Position numbers and translations under genes: made by a program | Shown: one piece after another, positions 43,423 to 52,293 of the stretch | Layout of the letters: every line of letters begins with the position of its first letter | How positions within the stretch are numbered: the first letter of the stretch is position 1 | Notes under the pieces: generated by a model | Database searches by the model: none | What the model was told of the DNA's origin: nothing | What the model saw: the letters and a program-made list of their open reading frames with translations, nothing else | Assembly (NCBI RefSeq): GCF_002005165.1 | Contig: NZ_CP019699.1 | Location: 806,001-870,000, forward strand | Reading direction: 5' to 3' | DNA: 64,000 nucleotides | Source of the DNA: Novibacillus thermophilus | GTDB lineage: Bacteria > Bacillota > Bacilli > Thermoactinomycetales > Novibacillaceae

Positions 43423-43435
43423 GATCCCCTCACCG

Positions 43436-43482
43436 CCCCCCTGGCGACCGATCGTACGCTGTCGCCAGGGGGAATTCTTTTT
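43436..43482 (+). terminator. Strong terminator after the carboxypeptidase gene
   Basis: CCCCCTGGCGAC and GTCGCCAGGGGG make a perfect 12-bp GC-rich stem, followed by AATTCTTTTT. The kinase gene downstream therefore needs its own promoter. Confidence 0.92.
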
Positions 43483-43564
43483 GAGACAAAAAAGGGTTTG
43501 CCTTTGCTAAAATATATGTAAGTGACAATCGAACACAGCGGTGATTACATTGAAGGAAGCAACG

Positions 43565-44863
43565 GTGTTGCGCCATTTAACGAGGGAAAAGCGCATATTT
43601 TTCTCCATGCTGGTGATCGTCCCTCTGGCAGGAGAGTTAAACTTTTATCCGTTTAACGATGCGTTCCGGGTCAGTTTTGGCACCCCGACTTTTTTCTTCT
43701 TCTTGTTGTTGCTGCGCAAAATTCACCCCGTCGTATCGGGGGGTCTCGTCGGTTTTCTCGTCGTAGAGTTCCGCATCCTCCTCGATTTCCTCTTTCGCGC
43801 ACAAGAATTCGCCGATGCGTTTCAGTCACGGTACCCTACCTTTTTTTATTATGTGACGTTTGCCCTTCTTTTTTACTTGACGAAAGTGAACCGCTTTCAT
43901 CACAAACCGGTCGTCATCGGGCTGCTTGGAATTCTCGCAGAGGTGTCCGCCAGCCTTGCAGAGTTGACGTTTCAATACATTGCCTTTTCATCGGTGTTTA
44001 CGTTAAGTGACGTGCACAAGGTGATCGTCATCGCCATTTTCCGCAGTTTTTTCGTCGTCGGTTTTTTTAATTTGATGAACCTGTACCAGACGAAAATAAA
44101 GGAAGCCGAAGTGCGGAAACAAAACCTTCACTTGCTCATGGTGACGTCCAACTTATACGTTGAAGCTTTTCAGCTGAAAAAGACTTTACAGAGTACAGAG
44201 GAAGTGACAAAATCTTCCTACCACCTGTATCGCCAGTTAAAGAGTTACAGCACGGCATCTCCTTTAGATTTCCCGGAGGAACTGTGTCAACAAGCGTTAA
44301 AGATTGCCGGTGAAATACACGAGATCAAAAAGGATAACCAGAGGATTTTCGCCGGTCTTTCAAAACTCATTTCGGATGAACAATTCGCAGAGTATATGGA
44401 TATGTCGGAGTTGATGACGATCATCGTCCAAGTCAACCGGAAGTATGCCGATTCGTTGGGGAAAACCATCCGGTTTGTACTGGATATCGAGGACTGCCAT
44501 ACTCACTACCACGCTTACAGCATTCTGTCTATCGTGAACCATGTCGTCGAGAACGCCATCGAAGCGATTGAGGATACAGGTGTCATCACCCTTTCCGTGA
44601 GCAAACAACACCGTTCGGTACTGTTTCGCATCGGTGACAACGGACCCGGCATACCTCACAAACATCTGCATCTCATTTACAAACCGGGATTCACTTCAAA
44701 ATATGACCGCGATGGAAATCCATCCACAGGGATTGGACTGTCTTACGTCCAAGAGATGATCGCAGGCCTTGGAGGTGATGTTAATGTTCAGACAAGGCCG
44801 CATGTGGACGGATCTGTCTTCACTGTCCGACTGCCTGAGGCCAACTTGGTACGGAGAACGTAG
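43565..44863 (+). CDS. GlnK/YcbA-like sensor histidine kinase
   Basis: A 432-residue membrane kinase. About six N-terminal helices (residues ~10-190) form the sensor, as in Bacillus GlnK. Next come a coiled segment and the phosphoacceptor motif AGEIHEIKKDNQRIFAGL. The ATP domain has the N box HVVENAIEAIEDTG, the G1 box IGDNGPGIP and the G2 box STGIGLSYVQEM. The GTG at 43565 has GAAGGAAG 6 bases upstream; the frame is open to 43541 but without a ribosome site. The symporter follows 140 bp later, so kinase and transporter probably form one regulated unit. Confidence 0.9.
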   Translation: MLRHLTREKRIFFSMLVIVPLAGELNFYPFNDAFRVSFGTPTFFFFLLLLRKIHPVVSGGLVGFLVVEFRILLDFLFRAQEFADAFQSRYPTFFYYVTFALLFYLTKVNRFHHKPVVIGLLGILAEVSASLAELTFQYIAFSSVFTLSDVHKVIVIAIFRSFFVVGFFNLMNLYQTKIKEAEVRKQNLHLLMVTSNLYVEAFQLKKTLQSTEEVTKSSYHLYRQLKSYSTASPLDFPEELCQQALKIAGEIHEIKKDNQRIFAGLSKLISDEQFAEYMDMSELMTIIVQVNRKYADSLGKTIRFVLDIEDCHTHYHAYSILSIVNHVVENAIEAIEDTGVITLSVSKQHRSVLFRIGDNGPGIPHKHLHLIYKPGFTSKYDRDGNPSTGIGLSYVQEMIAGLGGDVNVQTRPHVDGSVFTVRLPEANLVRRT

Positions 44864-44872
44864 CAGACTTTT

Positions 44873-44922
44873 GGTTGTTTCCTGTTTCTTTTTGTCGTTT
44901 AGGCGATACAATGACCTAAACG
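44873..44922 (+). promoter_or_regulatory. Repeats upstream of the symporter (candidate operator)
   Basis: GGTTGTTT (44873-44880) and TGTCGTTT (44893-44900) are 20 bp apart and resemble the TGTAGTTT pair before the carboxypeptidase. Overlapping the second copy, CGTTTAGG (44896-44903) and CCTAAACG (44915-44922) form an 8-bp inverted repeat. Either could be the response-regulator site; both are inferred by eye. Confidence 0.35.
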
Positions 44923-45003
44923 TATAGACTGGCACTTATACAGATAAGAGGTCTTAAAGAAAGTATTCGGCCATACATTTGTGTAGAAAGGGAGGAGAAG
45001 AAG

Positions 45004-46239
45004 ATGAGAGGCAATTTATTGACACAAATTTTTGCTGCCTTTGTCATCGCCATCATTCTCGGGGCTATGGTCGGTCCGGCCATCGAGGTTGTGAAACCGT
45101 TAGGGGACTTATTTTTAAACCTCATCAAATTCATCATGGCTCCACTCATTTTGACCACGTTAGTCGTCGGAGTGGCGAGTACCGGGAACCCGAAAAAACT
45201 TGGACGCATCGGCGGGAAAACGGTCGTGTATTACCTCGTGACAACGGGCATTGCGGTCGTCATCGGTTTAGCATTCGGATTTTTATTTTCTCCTGGCAGC
45301 GGATTAGACCTTACTGTTTCTGAAACGGAGGCAGTTGAACCTGGAGAGGCGGAAGGATTCATTCAGACGTTGCTCGGCATTATTCCGACCAATCCGTTTA
45401 GTGCCTTAGCTGAGGGAAATGTGTTACAAATTATTTTCTTTGCCATCTTTGTGGGGGTTGGCATTACGGTTGTAGGAAACAAAGCGCAACCGGTGCAACA
45501 GTTTTTTGAAGGGTTTGCCGAAATTATGTACAAAATTACTGGAGCGGTTATGCGCCTCGCACCGATCGGCGTATTCGGCCTCATTGCACCTGTCGTCGGA
45601 GAGTACGGCCTGTCTGTGCTGATGCCGCTGTTGAAAGCCATTACGGCCGTAGCCGTCGCGTGTATCGTGCATGCACTCATAACGTATTCCATTGCTGTCA
45701 AAAAGTTTGCCAGCATGAATCCGTTCCAATTTTTCAAAGGCATATCACCAGCGGCGCTCATTGCCTTCAGTACGTGCAGCAGTTCAGGAACGCTGCCGGT
45801 TACGTTGAAAAACACCCAGGAAAATTTGGGGGTATCTAACCGAATCTCCAGTTTCGTTCTCCCTCTGGGAGCGACCATTAATATGGACGGGACCGCTATT
45901 TATCAAGGGATTGCGGTCCTGTTTATAGCCCAGTTTTACGGGTTGGATCTGACATTTGTGCAATTGTTAACCGTCGTACTGACGACGGTATTGGCCTCGG
46001 TCGGCACGGCCGGCATTCCAGGGGCTGGAATGATTATGCTCACGATGGTGTTGAGTACTGTACAATTTCCGCTGGAAGGGATCGCGCTGATCGCGGGCGT
46101 GGACCGCATTTTAGACATGTTCCGCACATGTGTGAATGTCGTAGGTGACGCATCGGCTGCAGTAGTCGTCGCAGGGTCAGAAGATGAGCTAGAAGGTCAA
46201 GCGACAGAGAAGCAATCTTCACCCTCTGTTCCGATGTGA
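45004..46239 (+). CDS. Dicarboxylate/amino acid:cation symporter (DAACS family)
   Basis: A 411-residue membrane protein of the GltP/GltT/DctA family, which imports glutamate, aspartate or C4-dicarboxylates with protons or sodium. The re-entrant hairpin and serine-rich loop (AFSTCSSSGTLPVTL), the NMDGTAIY motif in helix 7 and RILDMFRTCVNVVGDASAAVVVA in helix 8 are intact. The Cys-Ser-Ser-Ser loop and the Arg position in helix 8 favour an acidic amino acid or dicarboxylate. GGGAGGAG precedes the ATG. Confidence 0.94.
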   Translation: MRGNLLTQIFAAFVIAIILGAMVGPAIEVVKPLGDLFLNLIKFIMAPLILTTLVVGVASTGNPKKLGRIGGKTVVYYLVTTGIAVVIGLAFGFLFSPGSGLDLTVSETEAVEPGEAEGFIQTLLGIIPTNPFSALAEGNVLQIIFFAIFVGVGITVVGNKAQPVQQFFEGFAEIMYKITGAVMRLAPIGVFGLIAPVVGEYGLSVLMPLLKAITAVAVACIVHALITYSIAVKKFASMNPFQFFKGISPAALIAFSTCSSSGTLPVTLKNTQENLGVSNRISSFVLPLGATINMDGTAIYQGIAVLFIAQFYGLDLTFVQLLTVVLTTVLASVGTAGIPGAGMIMLTMVLSTVQFPLEGIALIAGVDRILDMFRTCVNVVGDASAAVVVAGSEDELEGQATEKQSSPSVPM

Positions 46240-46262
46240 AGTATTATATCCTTACGAAAAAT

Positions 46263-46310
46263 GGGCTGCCCAGAAAGTCAGAACTGCTGATTTTCTGTAG
46301 CAGCCCTTTT
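46263..46310 (+). terminator. Bidirectional terminator between symporter and hsp20
   Basis: GGGCTGC (46263-46269) pairs with GCAGCCC (46300-46306), with an inner CAGAAA/TTTCTG stem. T's follow on the plus strand (46307-46310), and an ATTTTTC run follows on the minus strand, so it can serve both convergent genes. Confidence 0.85.
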
Positions 46311-46346
46311 CTTTAAAGGGGACCCTCTCGGAGTGCGGTTCCTCTT

Positions 46347-46847
46347 TCAATGAAAGCGAACGTTGAGACGCCTCCCTTTGTCCGCCTTGACTTTGGGAAG
46401 GCGTATTTCCAACACGCCGTTTTCGTATTCAGCTGACGCCTTGGCATCGTCTACTTCCGCCGGCAGGGATATGACTCTGTGAAACCGACCCACGTATCGC
46501 TCAGTGTGATAATAGTCGGGTTCAGCCGGTTGGTTGTCGTTTTGTGGTTCCCTTTCTTTCTGTTGAGACGTCTCCAAATGTCCTGGTTGATTTTTGCGTG
46601 TGCGGCGTATCTCGCCTGTTAAGACGACTTGTGTCGGGAGCACTTGAATGTCCAGTTCGTCTTCTTGTGTCAAGCCGGGTATCTCGGCCTCGACAATCAC
46701 TTCCCGATCTGTTTGGGAAACATCGACACGCGGTCCGAAACTGAATGTCTGCTGGGCCCAGCTGGGGAAATTGTGGTTCATCCATCGGTTCATCTCTTCG
46801 CGCAACGATTCCAATTGACGAAACGGCTCAAAAGGAACTAATGCCAT
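46347..46847 (-). CDS. Small heat-shock protein, Hsp20/alpha-crystallin family
   Basis: A 166-residue ATP-independent chaperone that holds unfolding proteins. The N-terminal arm (PFEPFRQLESLREEMNRWM) is followed by an alpha-crystallin domain from about residue 40, interrupted by a longer-than-usual Gln/Glu-rich loop (~83-108). It ends with the conserved AEYENGVLEIRLPKV. AAAGGAG precedes the ATG. I saw no CIRCE element; the promoter looks like ordinary sigma-A. Confidence 0.93.
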   Translation of the reverse strand: MALVPFEPFRQLESLREEMNRWMNHNFPSWAQQTFSFGPRVDVSQTDREVIVEAEIPGLTQEDELDIQVLPTQVVLTGEIRRTRKNQPGHLETSQQKEREPQNDNQPAEPDYYHTERYVGRFHRVISLPAEVDDAKASAEYENGVLEIRLPKVKADKGRRLNVRFH

Positions 46848-46882
46848 TTGAATGTTTCTCCTTTCAACTGTGAGATTTTCGC

Positions 46883-46911
46883 GTATTACACTGTCAAACG
46901 TATTGTGCCAA
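46883..46911 (-). promoter_or_regulatory. Sigma-A promoter of hsp20
   Basis: On the minus strand TTGGCA (46911-46906) and TAATAC (46888-46883) are 17 bp apart, 36 bases before the start codon. Confidence 0.55.
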
Positions 46912-46964
46912 ACAGCTGGAAGGTGTATGAATGGAAATTAGAGGAATTGATCGAGATAAGGCGA

Positions 46965-46994
46965 TTGGATATTTACTTTGAATGATGGTATACT
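46965..46994 (+). promoter_or_regulatory. Promoter of trxA
   Basis: TTGGAT and TATACT are 18 bp apart, with the -10 ending 43 bp before the start codon. Confidence 0.55.
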
Positions 46995-47037
46995 GTGAGA
47001 GTAAATTGTAGGAATGATAAAAGGAGGAACTGCTCCC

Positions 47038-47355
47038 ATGGCCATCGTGAATGTGACCGACCAATCGTTTGCAGCAGAAGTGGAAAACGGCGGTACGGTT
47101 TTAGTGGATTTTTGGGCGCCCTGGTGCGGACCGTGCAAAATGATTGCACCGGTGTTGGAGGAAATTGACAGTGAGGTTGGAGATAAATTAAAAATCGCCA
47201 AGTTGAACGTCGACGAAAACCCGGACACTTCGGGTCGTTTCGGAGTGATGAGCATTCCGACCCTGATGATGTTTAAAGACGGCGAAGTCGTTGAAAAACT
47301 GGTCGGATTTCAGCCAAAAGAACAGCTGATGGACGTTTTGAACAAACATATATAA
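47038..47355 (+). CDS. trxA: Thioredoxin
   Basis: A 105-residue redox protein that keeps cytosolic thiols reduced. The active site FWAPWCGPCKM is near residues 27-37 and the cis-Pro loop SIPTLMMF near 73-80. The ATG at 47038 follows AAAGGAGG. Single-gene transcript: a terminator follows 15 bp after the stop and is the insertion point of a group II intron. Confidence 0.97.
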   Translation: MAIVNVTDQSFAAEVENGGTVLVDFWAPWCGPCKMIAPVLEEIDSEVGDKLKIAKLNVDENPDTSGRFGVMSIPTLMMFKDGEVVEKLVGFQPKEQLMDVLNKHI

Positions 47356-47370
47356 AAAGGGAAAGCGGTA

Positions 47371-47405
47371 GGTCCCAGACTGAAACGTTCGGTCTGGGAC
47401 CTTTT
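47371..47405 (+). terminator. trxA terminator, target of the intron
   Basis: GGTCCCAGAC and GTCTGGGACC form a perfect 10-bp stem followed by TTTT. The intron begins 2 bp after the T-run. Confidence 0.92.
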
Positions 47406-47407
47406 CT

Positions 47408-49287
47408 GTACGCCCAGCATGGGCGTCATCTATAGGGTGAAAGTCCCGAACGGGGGCTGGCGAGCGCCTACCGTAGTCAAAGGCAAGGGTGTCCGTCGCG
47501 AGGCGGAATCTGAAGGAAGCCGGAGACAAACGCACGGGTCAAGGTACACGAACTGGATTTGAGGCAGGATTAGTCGGATGAGTTGCCAGAACACAACGAA
47601 ATCCAAAGCCGCCAAGGGCTCATCCTGTAAACTCCAGTGATCGCGGGCGGAAAGATGACGCTCTTATCTGGGGAGGCCTGCGGAACACGCGAAGTAACAT
47701 CGTAACCGCAGTCGAGAGGCTGCGCTGAATCCGCAGGAGTCAGCAGAGGCCATAGTACGCAAGTACGGGGCGCCGGAAAGCGGAAGGGCCGAACCGAAAG
47801 GAGAGAGGAAACCGATGCGTTCGAGAGAAGAGCGCAGACAGCAGAATATCCCGCAAGGGAGCTGCCAACAGAGAGCAGCGGTGAAGCCGCGAGGGTATGT
47901 TGGAGCGCCGAGCTCTTCTCCGGCACAAGTCGCCCCTTCCTCTCGCGAAGACCATAACGACTTGCTGGACAGGATGCTTGAGAGAGAAAATCTCTTGCTC
48001 GCATACAAGCGAGTGGTCCGAAACGGAGGAGCGCCCGGAGTGGACGGAGTAACGGTAGCTGAACTGCAGGCTTACCTGAACACACACTGGGCACAGGTGA
48101 AAGCAGAGCTCCTAGCGGGAACCTACAAACCCGCGCCAGTCAAACGGGTGGAAATCCCCAAAAACCTGGAGGCGGCGTGAGGCTTCTAGGGATCCCGACC
48201 GCGATGGACCGGCTCCTCCAGCAAGCCCTGCTGCAAGTGATGCATCCGATCTTCGATGCTCACTTCTCATGGGACAGCTACGGCTTCCGACCAGGGAAGC
48301 GAGCCCATGATGCGGTCCTTCAAGCCCAGCGCTATATCCAGAGTGGATACAGATGGGTTGTGGACTTGGACTTAGAGAAGTGCTTTGACCGAGTAAACCA
48401 CGACATGCTCATGGCGAGGGTAGCAAGAAGGGAGAAGGACAAGCGAGACCTGAAACTCATCCGGGTGTACCTCAACGCCGGAGTCATGGTCAACGGAGTA
48501 TGCCAACGGACAGAGGAAGGGACGCCGCAAGGCGGACCGCTGAGTCCGCTTCTGGCCAACATCTTGTTGGACGACCTGGACAAAGAACGAAAGAAACGCG
48601 GGTTGCAATTCGCACGTTATGCGGACGATTGTAACATCTTTGTCGCTAGCAAGCGCGCAGGGGAACGCGTCATGGAATCGGTGATTCGCTTTGTAGAGGG
48701 AAAGCTGAAACTGAAAGTGAACCGAGACAAAAGTGCGGTAGACCGCCCCTGGAACCGGAAATTCCTAGGGTTCAGTTTTCTGCCGGACAAACAAGCAACG
48801 ATTCGGTTAGCCCCGAAGACCATCTCCCGATTCAAAGATAGAATACGTGAGATGACGAGTCGTTCACGGGCGATCTCCATGGAAGAGCGAATTAAACGGC
48901 TCAACCGCTACATCATCGGTTGGGTCAGGTACTTTCGACTGGCATCGATGAAGACGCACTGTGAAAGATTCGACCAATGGATTCGGCGCAGACTGAGGAT
49001 GTGCCTATGGAAACAATGGAAACGGGTCAGAACCCGTCTTCGTGAACTTAGGGCCCTTGGCGTACCAGAATGGGCCTGCTTCATGATGGCCAATTCCCGC
49101 CGAGGACCATGGGAAATGTCCCGGAACACAAACAATGCCCTTCCGACTTCCTACTGGGAAGCGAAAGGGCTGAAGAGTATGCTTTTTCGTTATATGGAAC
49201 TTCGTCAACCTTTTGGAACCGCCTAGTGCGGACCCGCATGCTAGGTGGTGTGAGAGGACGGGGGCTAGCCGCCCCCTCCTACTCGAT
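47408..49287 (+). mobile_element. Group IIC (bacterial class C) intron
   Basis: A self-splicing retroelement of about 1880 bp. The 5' end GTACGCCCAGCATGGGCG starts directly after the trxA terminator, the preferred site of class C introns; the usual GTGYG is GTACG here. Domain V is recognisable at about 49217-49250 (ACCGCCTAGTGCGGACCCGC paired with GCATGCTAGGTGGT). Domain VI ends in CTACTCGAT at 49287. Boundaries are judged by eye to within a few bases. The intron-encoded protein lies in domain IV. Confidence 0.88.
47815..49226 (+). pseudogene. Group II intron reverse transcriptase/maturase, one-base frameshift
   Basis: The first frame (47815-48180) holds the RT-0/RT-1 region (LLAYKRVVRNGGAPGVDGVT...VEIP). 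The second (to 49226) starts VRLLGIPTAMDRLLQQALLQ and carries the catalytic FARYADDCNIF and the maturase domain (IIGWVRYFRLASM). There is no HNH endonuclease, as in class C. Adding one A to the A5 run at 48160-48164 gives VEIPKKPGGGVRLLGIPT and restores a ~470-residue protein. The ATG follows AAAGGAGAG. The break may be a consensus error; if real, the intron cannot move by itself. Confidence 0.88.
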
Positions 49288-49288
49288 T

Positions 49289-50245
49289 TTACGGAGATGC
49301 TTCCCGGTCGAGCTTTGAACTTTCCACTGGAGAGGGGGCTTCCGGACCTGATCGAAGCGATCCAGGTGTTCCGTCTGACGGCGGGTCGGGATGAATGACG
49401 CGCAAGTAGCGAAAGACGAGTGTGGAAATGACAATAACTTGCAGAGCGCTATTGACCGGAAACATTAAAATGAGACTGAGAAAACTGCGTAGTGGGTGAA
49501 CTTCCGCGTAAGGATCTAGCGGATTGATCCCACTTATGAGGCCTTCCAACACGAGTGTGACGATCCCTCCTGCCATCGTTATGGCGAATAAGATAAGGGC
49601 CGATAGTGCGACTTGGCCGAATTTCGTTCGAAAAGCGTGAAACGAAGCGGACAGAGCCTCGAACACGCCTTTATTTTTAGCAATCAGGACAGCAGGAGCG
49701 TGCAGGACGACGAGTCCGTAGACGATGTACAGAACGATCGTTAGAAGGAACAAAATAATGCCCCAAGCCACTCCCCACACTGTTTCTGTAAAAAAGAGCA
49801 ATACGCCGATGACAACTGGAATCAACGGCAGCACTGCCAGAAGAAGTGTGACAAGATGTAATCCCAGCATCGGGAAGAGGCGGCGAAATCCGTAGCGAAA
49901 GTACGTCCCGACCCCCGTTTTGTTTTTTTGAATGCTATCTGCCACAACGCCGATTGAACCGGCACTTGTGAAGGCGGAGGTCAGCAGTGAGATCAAGATG
50001 AAGAAAAGCAGAAACAGTATCCCGACGACGACCATTCCGGGATTTAGTAAAGTTTCCAGTATGGCTTCAGGGCTGCTGTTGAACGGGTCGATACCGCTAA
50101 GTCTCGCGAGGACGATGGCTGCGAGCATGAAAGTAAAAAAGAAGGTGATGACGATCACTGGGATCGCGGCAGCTAACGTTCCGACCATAAAACTGCCCCA
50201 TATTTTCAGTCCATGGCGATTCAGCATATCAAAATACGAAGTCAC
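49289..50245 (-). CDS. Multi-pass membrane protein of unknown function
   Basis: A 318-residue protein with about six hydrophobic segments between residues ~18 and 280. Gly/Ile/Leu-rich helices are separated by SAFTSAGSIGVVADSIQ and a SFHAFRTKFGQ segment. It ends in a Pro/Ser-rich hydrophilic tail. The layout resembles the membrane domains found in glycerophosphodiesterase-type or DUF975-like proteins, but I cannot assign a family firmly. GTG at 50245 has GGAGGAAG upstream; the longer ATG start at 50272 does not. The stop codon lies 2 bp from the intron's 3' end. Confidence 0.75.
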   Translation of the reverse strand: MTSYFDMLNRHGLKIWGSFMVGTLAAAIPVIVITFFFTFMLAAIVLARLSGIDPFNSSPEAILETLLNPGMVVVGILFLLFFILISLLTSAFTSAGSIGVVADSIQKNKTGVGTYFRYGFRRLFPMLGLHLVTLLLAVLPLIPVVIGVLLFFTETVWGVAWGIILFLLTIVLYIVYGLVVLHAPAVLIAKNKGVFEALSASFHAFRTKFGQVALSALILFAITMAGGIVTLVLEGLISGINPLDPYAEVHPLRSFLSLILMFPVNSALQVIVISTLVFRYLRVIHPDPPSDGTPGSLRSGPEAPSPVESSKLDREASP

Positions 50246-50414
50246 GACTCTTCCTCCCGATGTTTTCTCCATTCAGTACACGTAAAGACGCTGTTCGTTT
50301 CGACCGCTTTTAAGATCGATTTCACATCTCCTTACACACTATTACCTTAACACAAAACGTGCCGGACTCTCATCTTTGATTAATGTGGTAGGATATAGAA
50401 AGGAGGGAACAGTG

Positions 50415-52193
50415 ATGGAAGCACGCATGGCAGAAAAGCTGTCACTCTTGCCCGATCAGCCAGGTTGTTACCTGATGAAAAGCGAAGACGGCGACATCCT
50501 TTACGTCGGCAAGGCGAAAAATTTGCGTCATCGCGTCCGCTCCTACTTCGTTGGAGCCCACGACACGAAGACGGAGCGTCTCGTACAAAAAATTGCCGAC
50601 TTTGAATACATCGTCACAGAGAGCGCGACGGAAGCGCTCGTATTGGAATGTAATCTAATCAAAAAACACCGCCCTCGCTACAACGTCATGTTGAAAGACG
50701 ACAAGTCTTACCCGTACATCAAAATTACGAATGAAACCCACCCCCGTTTGGAAGTGACGCGCAAGGTAGTGAAAGACGGCGGGAAATATTTTGGACCGTA
50801 TCCGAATGCGAGTGTGGCCAACCATACAAAAAAACTGTTGGATAAGCTGTACCCGTTGCGCAAGTGCCGTACACTCCCCAACCGGGTGTGCTTGTACTAC
50901 CATATGGGTCAATGCTTGGCGCCGTGTGTACGTCCGGTGGATCCGAACGAGTACGGCTCCATGATCAAAAAGATTGTGCGTTTCTTAAACGGCGGTCACA
51001 AAGAAGTCCGCAAAGAACTGGAACACAAAATGAAGCAGGCGGCAGAGGAATTGAATTTTGAACGGGCACAAGAATTGCGCGACTTGATTCGAAGCATCGA
51101 CGGTCTAGAAGAAGAGCAGCGGATGAGTTTTCTGGACGACAAAGATCGGGACGTGTTCGGTTATGCGGTAGACAAAGGTTGGATGTGTGTGCAAGTGTTC
51201 TTCTTGCGCCGGGGTAAGCTCATTGAAAGGGATGTGTCTATGTTCCCGTACCACGGAGAGGAGAAAGAAGATTTTTTAACGTTCGTCACCCAGTTTTACT
51301 ATGAAGAGACGGCTTTGCCGCATGAAATTAACTTGCCGGTCGAAGTGGACAACGATTTGCTGTCAGAGTGGCTGAAGGTGAAGGTACACACACCGCAGCG
51401 GGGGAAAAAACGCCAACTGGTGCAGTTGGCCAACAAGAACGCCAAGCTCGCATTGGATGAGAAATTCCGGCTCATTGAGCGTCAACAGGAACGCACCGTC
51501 GTCGCTGTCGAGCGGCTGGGGAAAGCGATGGGAATCGGAAAGCCGCATCGCATAGAAGCGTTTGACAACTCCAACATTCAAGGGAAACACCCTGTTGCGG
51601 CGATGGTTGTCTTTGTGGATGGAAAGCCGGAGAAACAGGAATACCGCAAATACAAAATAAAAAGCGTGACAGGTCCCGATGATTACGAATCGATGCGGGA
51701 AGTGATTCGCCGCCGGTACACGAGGGTGCTAAAAGAAGACCTCCCTTTGCCAGACCTCATCGTCGTCGACGGCGGGAAAGGCCAGATGTCTGCAGCACTG
51801 GACGTGCTGGAAAACGAATTAGGTCTGTTCATTCCTGTTTGCGGATTGGTCAAGGACGAGAAACACCGAACCGCTCAACCGATGATTGGCGACCCACCGG
51901 AACCTGTTCCCTTAGAGCGGGACAGCCAGGAATTTTATTTGCTGCAACGCATTCAGGATGAAGTGCACCGCTTCGCCATCTCCTTTCACCGCCGGACTCG
52001 AACGAAAAGTCTTGTGCAGTCGAAACTGGATGCCATTCCGGGAGTTGGAGAAAAGCGGAAGAGGAAGTTGTTGAAACGCTTTGGTTCGTTGAAACGGATA
52101 CGCGAGGCGAGTATCGACGATTTTAGGGAAATTGGGATTGGAGACAAACTCGCGAGGACGATTAAAGAAGCGTTACAAGATGAGACAAAATAG
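50415..52193 (+). CDS. uvrC: Excinuclease ABC subunit C
   Basis: A 592-residue nucleotide-excision-repair nuclease that cuts on both sides of UvrB-marked lesions. The GIY-YIG domain ([20 protein letters not shown]) is at residues ~15-95. A Cys cluster ([21 protein letters not shown]) follows near 155, then the UVR motif near 205-240. The RNase H-like 5' nuclease comes next ([17 protein letters not shown]). Tandem HhH motifs are at the end ([14 protein letters not shown]). The ATG at 50415 follows AGGAGGG at 7 bases. Confidence 0.97.
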   Translation: MEARMAEKLSLLPDQPGCYLMKSEDGDILYVGKAKNLRHRVRSYFVGAHDTKTERLVQKIADFEYIVTESATEALVLECNLIKKHRPRYNVMLKDDKSYPYIKITNETHPRLEVTRKVVKDGGKYFGPYPNASVANHTKKLLDKLYPLRKCRTLPNRVCLYYHMGQCLAPCVRPVDPNEYGSMIKKIVRFLNGGHKEVRKELEHKMKQAAEELNFERAQELRDLIRSIDGLEEEQRMSFLDDKDRDVFGYAVDKGWMCVQVFFLRRGKLIERDVSMFPYHGEEKEDFLTFVTQFYYEETALPHEINLPVEVDNDLLSEWLKVKVHTPQRGKKRQLVQLANKNAKLALDEKFRLIERQQERTVVAVERLGKAMGIGKPHRIEAFDNSNIQGKHPVAAMVVFVDGKPEKQEYRKYKIKSVTGPDDYESMREVIRRRYTRVLKEDLPLPDLIVVDGGKGQMSAALDVLENELGLFIPVCGLVKDEKHRTAQPMIGDPPEPVPLERDSQEFYLLQRIQDEVHRFAISFHRRTRTKSLVQSKLDAIPGVGEKRKRKLLKRFGSLKRIREASIDDFREIGIGDKLARTIKEALQDETK

Positions 52194-52222
52194 TTGTCGA
52201 TCCAGGCGACCTGTGGTAAGAT
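52194..52222 (+). promoter_or_regulatory. Promoter of lysC
   Basis: TTGTCG and TAAGAT are 17 bp apart, directly after the uvrC stop. The leader to the start codon is only ~70 bp, too short for the lysine riboswitch found before lysC in Bacillus subtilis, and no such element is visible. Confidence 0.55.
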
Positions 52223-52293
52223 GTCACCAAAAAAATTAAGTGAACGGACTACAAACATTTCCGGTGTGCGGGAAAGGAGTTTATTTGTTTATT

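Noticed and set aside
46848-46930. CIRCE/HrcA operator before hsp20
   Set aside because: No TTAGCACTC-type inverted repeat is present; only an ordinary sigma-A promoter can be supported.
52223-52293. Lysine riboswitch before lysC
   Set aside because: The leader is only ~70 bp, too short for a ~170-nt lysine riboswitch, and no matching helices are visible.
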